Below, in pieces: positions 8,301 to 13,739 of a DNA stretch of 13,739 nt (positions are counted from its first letter, which is position 1; every line of letters begins with the position of its first letter). A model generated the notes under the pieces. The model worked only from the letters and a program-made list of their open reading frames with translations, made no database searches and was not told the DNA's origin. This DNA comes from RPQK01 sp041946865. GTDB lineage: Bacteria > Acidobacteriota > UBA6911 > RPQK01. Made by a program: the position numbers and the translations under genes. The stretch lies in assembly GCA_041946865.1 (NCBI GenBank), contig JBHGBF010000149.1:1-13739 (forward strand), in the 5' to 3' direction.

Positions 8301-8841
8301 ACGTCCCAGTGTTGCCCGTGACGGCTGCCGACAGCATGACCCGGTTCATGACGTTACGGGTCAGACTGAGCGGAACATGGTCCACCAGAGTCTTCTCGAT
8401 TACCTGGCCGAGGTCGGCGTTCGTGTTGTTCACCAGTGGGGCAGAACCAGCTACAGTGATGCTCTGGCTGATTTCCCCTACCGGCATCGTGATGTCGACT
8501 GTCGTGTCCGAACCGACCGACATCCGGACCCCGGTCCGCTCAACTTTCCTGAAACCCGTCAACTCGACGGTCACCCGGTACTCGCCAGGAAGTAAGAACG
8601 GAATTCGGTAATTCCCCTCGTCATTCGTTACCGTCTGGGTGGAAACGTTCGTCCCGACGTTGACCGCGATGACACTGGCGCCGGGAATCACCCCGCCAGT
8701 CTCGTCGATAACACGCCCCACCAGGCTTCCACGAAACTCCTGCGCGAAAGCCGACGAGAACACCAAGGCACAAATGACGACCGAAAGCGCGAAAACTTTC
8801 CAATGGGAAAGGTGTCGTCTCTCCAGGCAACCTGCTCGAAT
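5362..8841 (-). CDS. Oar-like TonB-dependent outer-membrane receptor with carboxypeptidase regulatory-like domain
   Basis: This is an outer-membrane transporter of about 1159 residues, of the type common in acidobacteria. Its signal peptide (HWKVFALSVVICALVFSSAFA, cleavage before QEF at ~33) is followed by a carboxypeptidase-regulatory-like beta-sandwich at ~37-125 (GRVIDETGGVIPGASV, NDEGNYRIPFLLPGEYRV). A plug domain lies at ~130-280 (SISGGGSDRGGNEIMVDG, DASLGHSSGGAINFTTRGGT) and a long beta-barrel ends in QVGARLTF with the terminal Phe expected of outer-membrane proteins. No ATG, GTG or TTG sits at the right distance before the signal peptide. The GGGAGGTGA at 8857-8849 points to an ATT codon at 8841 (CTG at 8826 is an alternative), although the frame is open to a TTG at 8976. 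It is the first gene of the minus-strand operon and presumably imports the glycan fragments the cluster releases. Confidence 0.9.
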   Translation of the reverse strand: MRAGCLERRHLSHWKVFALSVVICALVFSSAFAQEFRGSLVGRVIDETGGVIPGASVIAVNVGTNVSTQTVTNDEGNYRIPFLLPGEYRVTVELTGFRKVERTGVRMSVGSDTTVDITMPVGEISQSITVAGSAPLVNNTNADLGQVIEKTLVDHVPLSLTRNVMNRVMLSAAVTGNTGTYTANSQSEISISGGGSDRGGNEIMVDGIPNTVPQSGGITLFVPSIDLVQEMKVHTTMFDASLGHSSGGAINFTTRGGTNQYHGSAYYYGRFKPLNANSWSNNRLGLEQGPVGYDQWGGVFGGPVDIPWLYKGKDRTFFLVSYEADTEGRDYLFEGRVPTELERKGDFSQTLNRLGTGILEIYDPWTTTGSGSSAKRTAFPNSIIPSSRITKTGSVVANMYPLPNQDVLPQIGRYNWAAVGIVGVDQSQFSARVDQVISDRQKMFARFSRLTREAASPVLFDGAYSTPEGENLGTEWRTFDSVAVDDTYTFSPTLVGSFRYGFAQRSSPRRIPATLLDPAPLELSSQILQNQATIGFPRFQLGEGFAEFGSSDRQERSYISAGLATFYKIQGKHSIKWGVDYRNVRKNTNNPGTSASGSFTYNNTFTRSNPFVSKTADTSGTSLASLLLGIPASGSLGFSSPRSIQNHYFAWFIQEDWKIRPNLTLNFGLRHELETPYTERFNRIAHGFDFDAPSPITVPGMDLKGGVLFAGVDGNPRTAGNLDGNNSGPRFGFAYSYNDKTVIRGGYGLFYSAHTYQTSFDGNIATFNANTSYVGTTDSGGTPFTTLANPFPNGMREVQGALLGLAARYGDSLTFFDPNFVNPYNQQWQLSVQRQLPFDTVLEVAYAGMLSLKQLESFNLNEKPDQYLALKAEESKAVPNPFLGIFDPTSSLGQGKTKPQSQFWKLYPQYGTLTMEGANTGRAVYHAMQSKVEKRFSQGFSLLVSHAWSKLIDNNTTSWVNTRHYRSVSGQDRRQLLKISSVYELPFGPGRTYFSASKGFLARLLEGWMVSAYFNASSGAPLQIEQDLGRPVVLRNPTKSGSVSGRLGLEQDPETGRPLNPYFDIDAFAPLEDQWTISPTEPYLDWLRGPGSWNLNLSALKNMSITEDVKFQLRVDATNATNSPHWGDPGTDMSNASTFGVIRSGGGGRSMQVGARLTF

Positions 8842-8848
8842 CGTTTCT

Positions 8849-8857
8849 TCACCTCCC
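8849..8857 (-). promoter_or_regulatory. Strong Shine-Dalgarno site deciding the receptor start
   Basis: GGGAGGTGA on the minus strand is an almost full anti-16S match. The codon 7 nt downstream is ATT (8841-8839) in the receptor frame; no ATG/GTG/TTG is in range in that frame. A six-codon open frame (ATG at 8866, M-S-V-G-R, stop TGA at 8849) overlaps the site but has no ribosome site of its own. Confidence 0.6.
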
Positions 8858-8996
8858 GACTGACATGAAGACGCTGACCAATGAAGCCAACCGACTCCGA
8901 TGATCAGAAGCTGTGACCAAGTGAACCTGGGATGCCATCCGGTCACGAAGTCAACTGTACGAACTCGGAGCCACAAGGCGAAGTGTCCGCGGGTAG

Positions 8997-9015
8997 TTTA
9001 ACCGTTACCGTAACG
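8997..9015. promoter_or_regulatory. Operator-like site 1 (LacI-type candidate)
   Basis: TTTAACCGTTACCGTAACG. It contains a perfect 13-bp palindrome, CGTTAC-C-GTAACG (9003-9015), and an overlapping TAAC-C-GTTA palindrome (8999-9007). It matches site 2 at 16 of 19 positions. Such short dyads in front of sugar genes are typical of LacI-family regulators; the regulator itself is not in the window. Confidence 0.6.
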
Positions 9016-9069
9016 TATCCGAACAAGCGATGTGCTTGAGACGGAGCTCTTCGGTGGTTCGTGGAGAGC

Positions 9070-9088
9070 TTTAACGGTTACCTTAGCG
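9070..9088. promoter_or_regulatory. Operator-like site 2 (direct copy of site 1)
   Basis: TTTAACGGTTACCTTAGCG, sharing the consensus TTTAACSGTTACCKTARCG with site 1 and a TAAC-G-GTTA palindrome (9072-9080). It is in the same orientation as site 1, with centres 73 bp apart (about seven helical turns). That places the two sites on the same DNA face and would allow a loop or cooperative binding between the divergent promoters. Confidence 0.6.
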
Positions 9089-9192
9089 CCCTCTGAGTGG
9101 CGAATGTGCTAGGGTTGGACCTCTGCAAATCGGAGTGCACACCGGACGGAGGATTGATGACTGCTGAAGACACGCCGGAGGGAGGCAGTAGA

Positions 9193-11271
9193 ATGATGCG
9201 TATCCGTCGAAACCATCACGTAATCTTGGGGGCATCCATCAAAGTCCGCCTGGGGCTTCGGTTTTTCGCCGGATTCATCGTGGCCGCCTTTGCCGCTGCT
9301 GCACCTGGCCAGGGCTCGGCCGCAGCGCTGAAGATTCCCCAAGAACACCCCCGCATCTTTTTCACCAAAGTGGATATCGAAAAATTCAAGACGCGGCTGA
9401 ATGGACCGTATGTACCGCAGGAGGGCAATGATTCCCGGACCATCATCCGCGAGAACGCCTTCGCCTATGTGGTCTCCGGGGACAAGGAAGCGGCCGCGAA
9501 GGCCATCGAGGCGGCGCTCAAGCTGTGCACTCCCAATCTCGGCGAACGGGCCCAGGGTGGGGGTGACTGGTTCGATGACATCCTCGACATCGGTATCTGC
9601 TATGACTGGTGCTATCCGGTCCTCGGCGACGCCAAGGAGAAGCTGGGCACAACACTGATCAATTCCATGGACAAGTGGAATTACACGGCGCATATGAGCC
9701 GTGGCCCAGGGCATAACATGAGCACCGAGAACTCGCTGGCTTCCTTGGCTGCAGGACTGGCGATGTACGGCGAGGCCGCTAATGCCGAAAAATGGCTCCT
9801 GGACGCCCGCCGGGTCGTCGTTGAAGAGTGCATGGAAGGCTACCTCGACAAATTCTGCCCGGACGGCGACGACATGGAGGGGACCCAATACCACGGCGCG
9901 CGGTATCAGGGTCAAGGCATCTGGTGCTGGATCTGGTTCAAGGCCACCGGGGAAAACCTGTTCACGCCCAAGCACCCGCAGCTGATCAACGCGGTTAACT
10001 GGTGGATCTATATGCTGCAACCGTTCTTCGAGGACGGTCGTCCTTTCCACCTCAGCCAGGGAGACACCTCCAACCGCGGCATTATGCCGCGTAATGTCAC
10101 CTCGGCGGCCTGCCTCTCCCTGGCGGCAAAAGATGCGTATGCCGGATGGTACGCCTCGCAGGGCGGCCTGACGGGATGGGAAGCCATTGCCTTACAGCCG
10201 GAATTGATCAAGGCGCCTGGTGAGGGTCTGCCCCTCTACAAGTTTTTCCGCCCGAATATGGCAATCATCCGAAGCGGCTGGAACATCGCCGAGGGCTCGA
10301 AGGACACACAATTCACCTTCACTTGCCGCGACTACATGCAGGGCTGGCACTGCCACCAGGACGTCAACCACTTCACTGTTTCCAGGAGGGGTGAACTGGC
10401 CATTGATTCGGGCGTCTATGCGGGCAACAGCGATCACGCACGAAACTACGAGCGCGCCACAGTAGCGCACAATTCAATCCTCGTCTATGACCCCGCGGAG
10501 CCGCTGCCTCCGGAAGTGACCGCCCGCGACGGCGGCCAGGTGTTCCGCAACAACACCGATTTCGTCAAGCGCACCGGCGCGGCCGAGCTCGGCTGGAAGA
10601 CTTACGACCGCAGCGATTTTCGGACCTTCGGGGTTGGAGATGGGTACTACTACATGTGCGGCGACGGCACCAACGCTTACAACTATACCGACTTGGAGAA
10701 GGTCGAGAACTTCACACGCGAGGCGGTCTATATTGCGCAGGTCGATCCCCCGGTGATCGTGATTTTCGATCGCGTGACGGCCACGAAGCCGGCCTCCAAG
10801 AAAACCTGGCTGTTGCACACGATCCAGCAGCCTAAGATTGATGGCTCAACGGTGATCGTGAATCACCGGGAAGGCCGGCTCACCGTTCAGTCATTGCTGC
10901 CGAAGGACGCGGCGATAGTCTCCATTGGCGGCCCAGGCAAGCAATTCTGGGTGGCTGACCCCGGGCAGAACTACCCTGCCAATCGAAGGAGAACCGACGC
11001 CGACGATATGGGATGGCACGGCAACTGGCGGGTGGAAATCTCGCCGCCGAAGCGCACAACGAGCGATCAGTTTCTAACCGTCCTGTATCCGTGTGACCCT
11101 GGCTCTCCGCCGCCGGTTTCCAAGCTTATCGAAGCCCAGGATCAGGTTGGGTGCAAGATATCGGTGTCAGGCAAAACGTTCAAAGTCGTGTTCAACACCG
11201 ACGGACCGGCGGGCGGAACCTTCAACGGCGCACCGTTCTCAGTCAGTGATCCTAGAGGAACCGGTCGTTGA
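9193..11271 (+). CDS. Secreted heparinase II/III-like polysaccharide lyase
   Basis: This is a 692-residue protein. A long basic N-region and hydrophobic core (RLGLRFFAGFIVAAFAAAA) form a signal peptide ending near GSAAA. LKIPQEHPRIFFTKVDIEKF opens an alpha/alpha-toroid domain of the heparinase/alginate-lyase type, with GHNMSTENSLASLAAG (H174) and EGTQYHGARYQGQG (Y233, Y238). The heparinase II/III C-terminal beta-sandwich domain follows with GWHCHQDVNHFTVSRRG (H386, H388, H393), LAIDSGVY and ERATVAHNSILVYD (H426). His/Tyr acid-base residues of this kind drive beta-elimination of uronic-acid-containing chains in the family. ATG 9193 has GGGAGG 7 nt upstream; ATG 9157 (GGAGG 4 nt away) is the main alternative. 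It is transcribed away from the TonB receptor operon across the shared operator region, so it probably acts on the same glycan. Exact substrate unknown. Confidence 0.87.
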   Translation: MMRIRRNHHVILGASIKVRLGLRFFAGFIVAAFAAAAPGQGSAAALKIPQEHPRIFFTKVDIEKFKTRLNGPYVPQEGNDSRTIIRENAFAYVVSGDKEAAAKAIEAALKLCTPNLGERAQGGGDWFDDILDIGICYDWCYPVLGDAKEKLGTTLINSMDKWNYTAHMSRGPGHNMSTENSLASLAAGLAMYGEAANAEKWLLDARRVVVEECMEGYLDKFCPDGDDMEGTQYHGARYQGQGIWCWIWFKATGENLFTPKHPQLINAVNWWIYMLQPFFEDGRPFHLSQGDTSNRGIMPRNVTSAACLSLAAKDAYAGWYASQGGLTGWEAIALQPELIKAPGEGLPLYKFFRPNMAIIRSGWNIAEGSKDTQFTFTCRDYMQGWHCHQDVNHFTVSRRGELAIDSGVYAGNSDHARNYERATVAHNSILVYDPAEPLPPEVTARDGGQVFRNNTDFVKRTGAAELGWKTYDRSDFRTFGVGDGYYYMCGDGTNAYNYTDLEKVENFTREAVYIAQVDPPVIVIFDRVTATKPASKKTWLLHTIQQPKIDGSTVIVNHREGRLTVQSLLPKDAAIVSIGGPGKQFWVADPGQNYPANRRRTDADDMGWHGNWRVEISPPKRTTSDQFLTVLYPCDPGSPPPVSKLIEAQDQVGCKISVSGKTFKVVFNTDGPAGGTFNGAPFSVSDPRGTGR

Positions 11272-11557
11272 CGCGTCTTCACATAGACCTACGATGTTTT
11301 CAGAGTGATCGCCATCAGCTTCTGTTCGCCGGTACCTTTGTCAGATGCTTGGCCCCCCCATCCGCATGCCATCGATGCCGATGAGCAACGAGGTTTCGCA
11401 GTATCCGGGAGTGATGATGCGGGTACCGACGAACGCGCCAACCGGCCCTACGGCCGGCCTCCCACCGCGAACTCGCTATTTGCCCCGCCGCCTTCGGTCG
11501 GAAGGGAATCTGCGCCGGCGGCAGACCGGTCTCCGGGGAGCGCGCGTACCCGCTCCA
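11272..11557. other. Non-genic stretch after the lyase gene, possible relic
   Basis: There is no gene with a start signal and no clear terminator hairpin. One minus-strand frame (11475-11341, stop TGA at 11343-11341, preceded by an in-frame TAG at 11478) translates to protein-like text, including FVGTRIITPGYCETSLLIG, and could be the decayed 3' end of a gene. I do not recognise its family. Confidence 0.4.
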
Positions 11558-11956
11558 CTATTCCGCGTGAAGCTCGATCGCGTTGACGCAGGCGTAGTTC
11601 ACGGTGGGTTGGAAGGTCACGATCAGTTTTCCCTGAGGGTTCGGCTTGAGGCGGCGGAACTCCTTGACCAGCGCACGGTTTTCACCTCCGGCCTCGCGGA
11701 AGATATCGAAGTCCTTCAGCAGGGTCTGCCCGTTGCATTGGACGTCGAAGATACGACTTCCAAGACCGCCTTTGCCGGGATTAGACGGCCCAAGCCAGGT
11801 TTCCGAAAAATGGAGCACTAAACGATACAAGCCTTCTGCCACGGGGAACGTATATGTGAAGTGGCCGTAACGCTCGGAGCCGTACAAGCCCGGATCGAGA
11901 GTGTTGACTGTAATGTGTGAACGGGCCACGCGGCGCCCCCCTGAGAAAACCGACAT
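11558..11956 (-). pseudogene. Malectin-type carbohydrate-binding domain, N-terminally truncated remnant
   Basis: The 132-codon frame reads as the last two thirds of a malectin domain: LYGSERYGHFTYTFPVAEG, LYRLVLHFSETW, RIFDVQCNGQTLLKDFDIF, EAGGENRALVKEF and the closing NYACVNAIELHAE. The usual opening (I-x-AGG-x-Y and W-x-x-D segments, roughly 50 residues) is missing. An in-frame TGA lies immediately before the ATG at 11956, and no enzyme domain is attached. Malectin domains bind glucans or similar sugars and are often the C-terminal module of secreted glycosidases. The break near 11920-11950 coincides with the start of a TonB-receptor fragment on the other strand, so this is probably a rearrangement relic. 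A small free-standing protein is a less likely reading. Confidence 0.7.
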
Positions 11957-12115
11957 TCAACCGCCTGGTCACCAATAAAGCCGGCGTTTTCGGGCCTGAG
12001 GTGACCGGCATCACCGACCTTGTCACCGACGGGCGCCGGCTGGCTCTCTCGGACACGTGGACCCTTTCCCCCCCGGTGACGAATGAACTGAGATTCTCCT
12101 ACTTCAGGCGCAGAC
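11944..12115 (+). pseudogene. Internal fragment of a second TonB-dependent receptor
   Basis: In the frame of 11917, about 50 codons read FNRLVTNKAGVFGPEVTG, then TDLVTDGRRLALSDTWTLSP and VTNELRFSYFRR. Serving as an opening to 'DTWTLSP-x-x-x-NELRFSY', this is the beta-barrel mid-region seen in Oar-like receptors (compare DDTYTFSPTLVGSFRYGF in the intact receptor of this window). Neither the plug nor the rest of the barrel is present, and the homology fades after about 12115. There is no ribosome site. It is a gene fragment left by deletion or rearrangement. Confidence 0.6.
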
Positions 12116-12542
12116 AAAACGGCGACGAAGGGCGCCCCGCCGGCGCCCTCTACTCCCGCGCCACAGGCGATCCCGGCAGCCCGCTGGTCTTCCCGCTCAA
12201 CGCCGTGCGCTGGCTGACGCCGCCGCGCCAGATCGCTGCCCTGGTGACGCACTCTTCCCACGACCGATTCTCGGCGGAGCTTTTTGCGCCCGTACGCGCG
12301 TTGAGTTCTTCTTGCCGTCCGCGGGTCTCGTGCAAAGTGATGGTAACAAGGCGCTGATTCGTTGACAGGAAAGTGCCCGGGAATGCCTCGGACGAGCATT
12401 GGGTCGGACCTGTTACGACCCTGGTCCGGACCCCTGATACCCCCATTCCGCGCGCCCAGGCTGGTGTCATCGGCCGCCCACCTGAATCCTGTTGAAGCCA
12501 CTCGGGTCTGAAAATTGACGGGAGTAAACTGATGAGAGAACG
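12116..12542. other. Unassigned stretch between relics and the ferredoxin gene
   Basis: Open frames occur on both strands here (plus frame to 12357; minus frames 12566-12150 and across to 12933), but none has a recognisable domain, a supported start or a signal sequence. The plus frame at 12160-12290 (GDPGSPLVFPLNAVRWLTPP and on) looks coding-like and may be part of another decayed gene. No tRNA, transposase or terminal inverted repeat was seen. Confidence 0.4.
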
Positions 12543-12773
12543 ATGGCCGATCGACATCGAAAGCATCCTGAAAACGAGCCTGGCAGGTATTACGTGGATG
12601 AGTCATGTATCGCATCCAAATTCTGTGTCGCTTCGGCCGCTCGCAATTTTGTAATGGTGGGCGACCACGCGGTTGTGATTCGACAGCCCGATTCAGCCGA
12701 GGAAGAAGTCGAGGTCCAGAAAGCGTTGGCTGGTTGCCCTGTAAACGCCATCGGCGATGACGGGGAGAACTGA
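12543..12773 (+). CDS. Small single-cluster ferredoxin with a Ser in place of the second cluster cysteine
   Basis: This 76-residue electron carrier begins MADRHRKHPENEPGRYYVDE, the usual opening of a bacterial ferredoxin family that normally continues C-I-x-C-x-x-C. Here the motif is CIASKFC: Cys22, Ser25, Cys28, with Cys65 in GCPVNAIGDDGEN. With only three cysteines, a [3Fe-4S] cluster or a Ser/water-ligated [4Fe-4S] cluster is expected, if any. The following segment is also unusual for the family (VASAARNFVMV). The start at ATG 12543 is supported by family alignment; its ribosome site (GAGAGAA) is weak, while the better GGGAG at 12520-12524 is spaced for an out-of-frame ATG at 12532. It is followed after 187 nt by a broken SDR gene, so it may itself be decaying. 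Confidence 0.75.
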   Translation: MADRHRKHPENEPGRYYVDESCIASKFCVASAARNFVMVGDHAVVIRQPDSAEEEVEVQKALAGCPVNAIGDDGEN

Positions 12774-12960
12774 TGGTTTTCGGGATTATCGCTTCGACGC
12801 CCAAAGCCGTCCGCGTAGAGTAGGCAAAAACATAGAGGAGGCTAAAACACCTCCCACCCTTGCGGGCTATCGTAAACGGCACAAGGAATCCGCCGCATTC
12901 CACATCGGCGGTGCAGGCATGGCGGCCGCTCAACTGGCATTAAGCGATGGAAGGAAGACC
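12774..12960 (+). other. Spacer between ferredoxin and SDR remnant
   Basis: The SDR frame is open back through this stretch to 12757, overlapping the ferredoxin end, but the leader residues match nothing I know and the ribosome site at 12951-12957 supports the start at 12961. No terminator or other element was seen. Confidence 0.4.
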
Positions 12961-13726
12961 ATGGTGCGCAATCTGAAGGGCAAAGTGGCTTTCGTTACGG
13001 GAGGCAGTCGCGGCGTGGGAAGAGGCGTAGCTGTTGAGCTCTTAGAGGCAGGGGCCACAGTCTACATAACGGGTCGCTCGACGCGCGACATGCACTATAT
13101 AGAAGATCGAGGTGCCGCTCATGCAGTGCGATCACCGGAGTGACGAACAGGTACGATCTGCGTTCGACAGGGTTGCGGCAGAACAAAGGAGGCTGGACAA
13201 ACTGGTCAACAACGTGTGGGGCGGCTACGAGAACATGATTGAAAACGGTGAGTTCACCTGGCCACGCCCTTTCCGGCGGCAACCTGTATGGCGTTGGGAT
13301 GCGATGTTCCAGGCGGGTGTCCGCGCCCATTACGTGGCCAGTCAATTGGCAGCCGAATTGATGGTGGCCCAGCGAAGCGGCCTGATTGTCAACATATCTT
13401 TCTGGGCAGCCCAGAAGCATATCGGGAATGTAGCCTACGGCGTGTCAAAGGCGGCGACCGATAAGATGACGGCAGATATGTCTTACGAACTAAGGGAGCA
13501 CAACGTGGCGGTCGTGTCTCTGTATCCCGGATTGGTGAGGACGGAGAAGGTCATGGAGGCCGCCGAGTGGCTAGACTTGAGCAATTCAGAATCGCCCCAG
13601 TTCATTGGGCGGGCAGTCGGTGCCCTGGCCGCTGACAACAAGGTGATGGAGAAAAGCGGAAAAGTCCTGATCGCCGCAGCACTAGCCTGGATTTCCACGG
13701 AGGTCCACGGCGCAGTTTCGAACTAA
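12961..13726 (+). pseudogene. Short-chain dehydrogenase/reductase (DHRS1-like) broken by frameshift
   Basis: The N-terminal part (ATG 12961, ribosome site AAGGAAG just upstream) begins MVRNLKGKVAFVTGGSRGVG with the NAD(P)-binding TGxxxGxG (residues 13-20) and runs to TVYITGRSTRD. That frame stops at 13141-13143. The rest is in the +1-shifted frame: MQCDHRSDEQVR (from ~13121), LVNNVWGGYENM, WRWDAMFQAGVRAHYVAS, the catalytic NISFWAA Ser and YGVSKAA (YxxxK), then SLYPGLVRTEKV and a stop at 13726. Family members have about 30 residues between GRST and QCDH; only about half remain here. So a deletion and a frameshift seem to have occurred together near 13085-13120. All later active-site motifs are intact, which suggests recent inactivation. 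Translation of the two pieces as a split protein is unlikely because the second lacks a start with a ribosome site. Confidence 0.78.
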
Positions 13727-13739
13727 CATTTTCGCCCGG

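Larger units (their letters stand above)
8842..9192. promoter_or_regulatory. Divergent intergenic control region
   Basis: This 351-bp stretch separates the leftward receptor operon from the rightward heparinase-like gene and must hold both promoters. It contains two operator-like repeats. I could not identify convincing -35/-10 hexamers on either strand. The open frames that enter it (receptor frame to 8976, lyase frame back to 9097) lack ribosome sites and are not counted as coding. Confidence 0.65.

Noticed and set aside
7330..8595. Plus-strand open frame of 421 codons inside the TonB receptor
   Set aside because: It is antisense to the strongly recognisable plug and barrel regions; a GC-rich shadow frame.
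8976..8976. TTG as the receptor start
   Set aside because: No ribosome site precedes it, and it adds about 45 residues with a second hydrophobic patch before a normal signal peptide.
9109..10050. Minus-strand open frame of 313 codons inside the lyase gene
   Set aside because: It is antisense to the signal peptide and toroid domain of the heparinase-like protein; no family match.
12150..12566. Minus-strand frame of 138 codons as a possible mobile-element gene
   Set aside because: No transposase motif, terminal repeat or target duplication could be found; left as unassigned.
11818..12933. Minus-strand open frame of 371 codons spanning relics and the ferredoxin
   Set aside because: It runs antisense through the ferredoxin and TonB fragment, is Arg-rich, and has no signal, domain or ribosome site.
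13085..13125. Programmed ribosomal frameshift in the SDR gene
   Set aside because: No slippery heptamer or downstream structure is apparent, and the linker is also shortened, which indicates mutation.

Overview
The window (13,739 bp, clearly GC-rich) looks like a chromosomal segment of an acidobacterium, most plausibly from the Bryobacterales/Solibacter side. The pointers are a ~1160-residue Oar-like TonB-dependent receptor with an N-terminal carboxypeptidase-regulatory-like domain, several Tat-exported oxidoreductase/hydrolase-type proteins, a DUF4838 protein and a heparinase II/III-like protein. The assignment is inferred from family content, not from a marker gene.

Layout. (1) Positions 1-8841, all on the minus strand, form one long transcription unit. 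In transcription order it holds: TonB-dependent receptor (8841-5362), a structured 124-nt spacer with a bulged hairpin, a secreted right-handed beta-helix protein (5238-4240, with its frame continuing past an internal TAA to 4096), a DUF4838 glycosidase-like protein (4051-1973), a Tat-exported aldo/keto-reductase-like protein (1961-855), a six-heme cytochrome c (784-209) and a Tat-exported amidohydrolase that runs off the left edge (181-<1). (2) Positions 8842-9192 are a divergent control region with two 19-bp direct copies of an operator-like motif whose centres lie 73 bp apart. (3) Positions 9193-11271, plus strand, encode a secreted heparinase II/III-like polysaccharide lyase. (4) Positions 11272-12530 are a gene graveyard: a malectin-domain C-terminal fragment (minus) abuts a short fragment of a second TonB receptor (plus), with no intact gene. 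(5) Positions 12543-13726, plus strand, hold a small ferredoxin lacking one expected cysteine and an SDR-family dehydrogenase broken by a frameshift and a probable internal deletion.

Working together. Regions 1-3 read as a polysaccharide-utilisation cluster for an acidic (uronate-containing) glycan. The receptor would import fragments, the heparinase-like and beta-helix proteins would act outside the cytoplasm, and the DUF4838 protein carries an alpha-glucuronidase-type N-terminal domain. The shared divergent operator region suggests that one regulator controls both sides. The unusual part is the 3' end of the operon: a Tat-exported AKR-fold protein lacking the usual catalytic Lys and His, a six-heme cytochrome c and a Tat-exported metal-dependent hydrolase. 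This is a candidate extracytoplasmic redox branch attached to glycan breakdown. No RNA gene, CRISPR array, intact insertion sequence or clear rho-independent terminator was seen.
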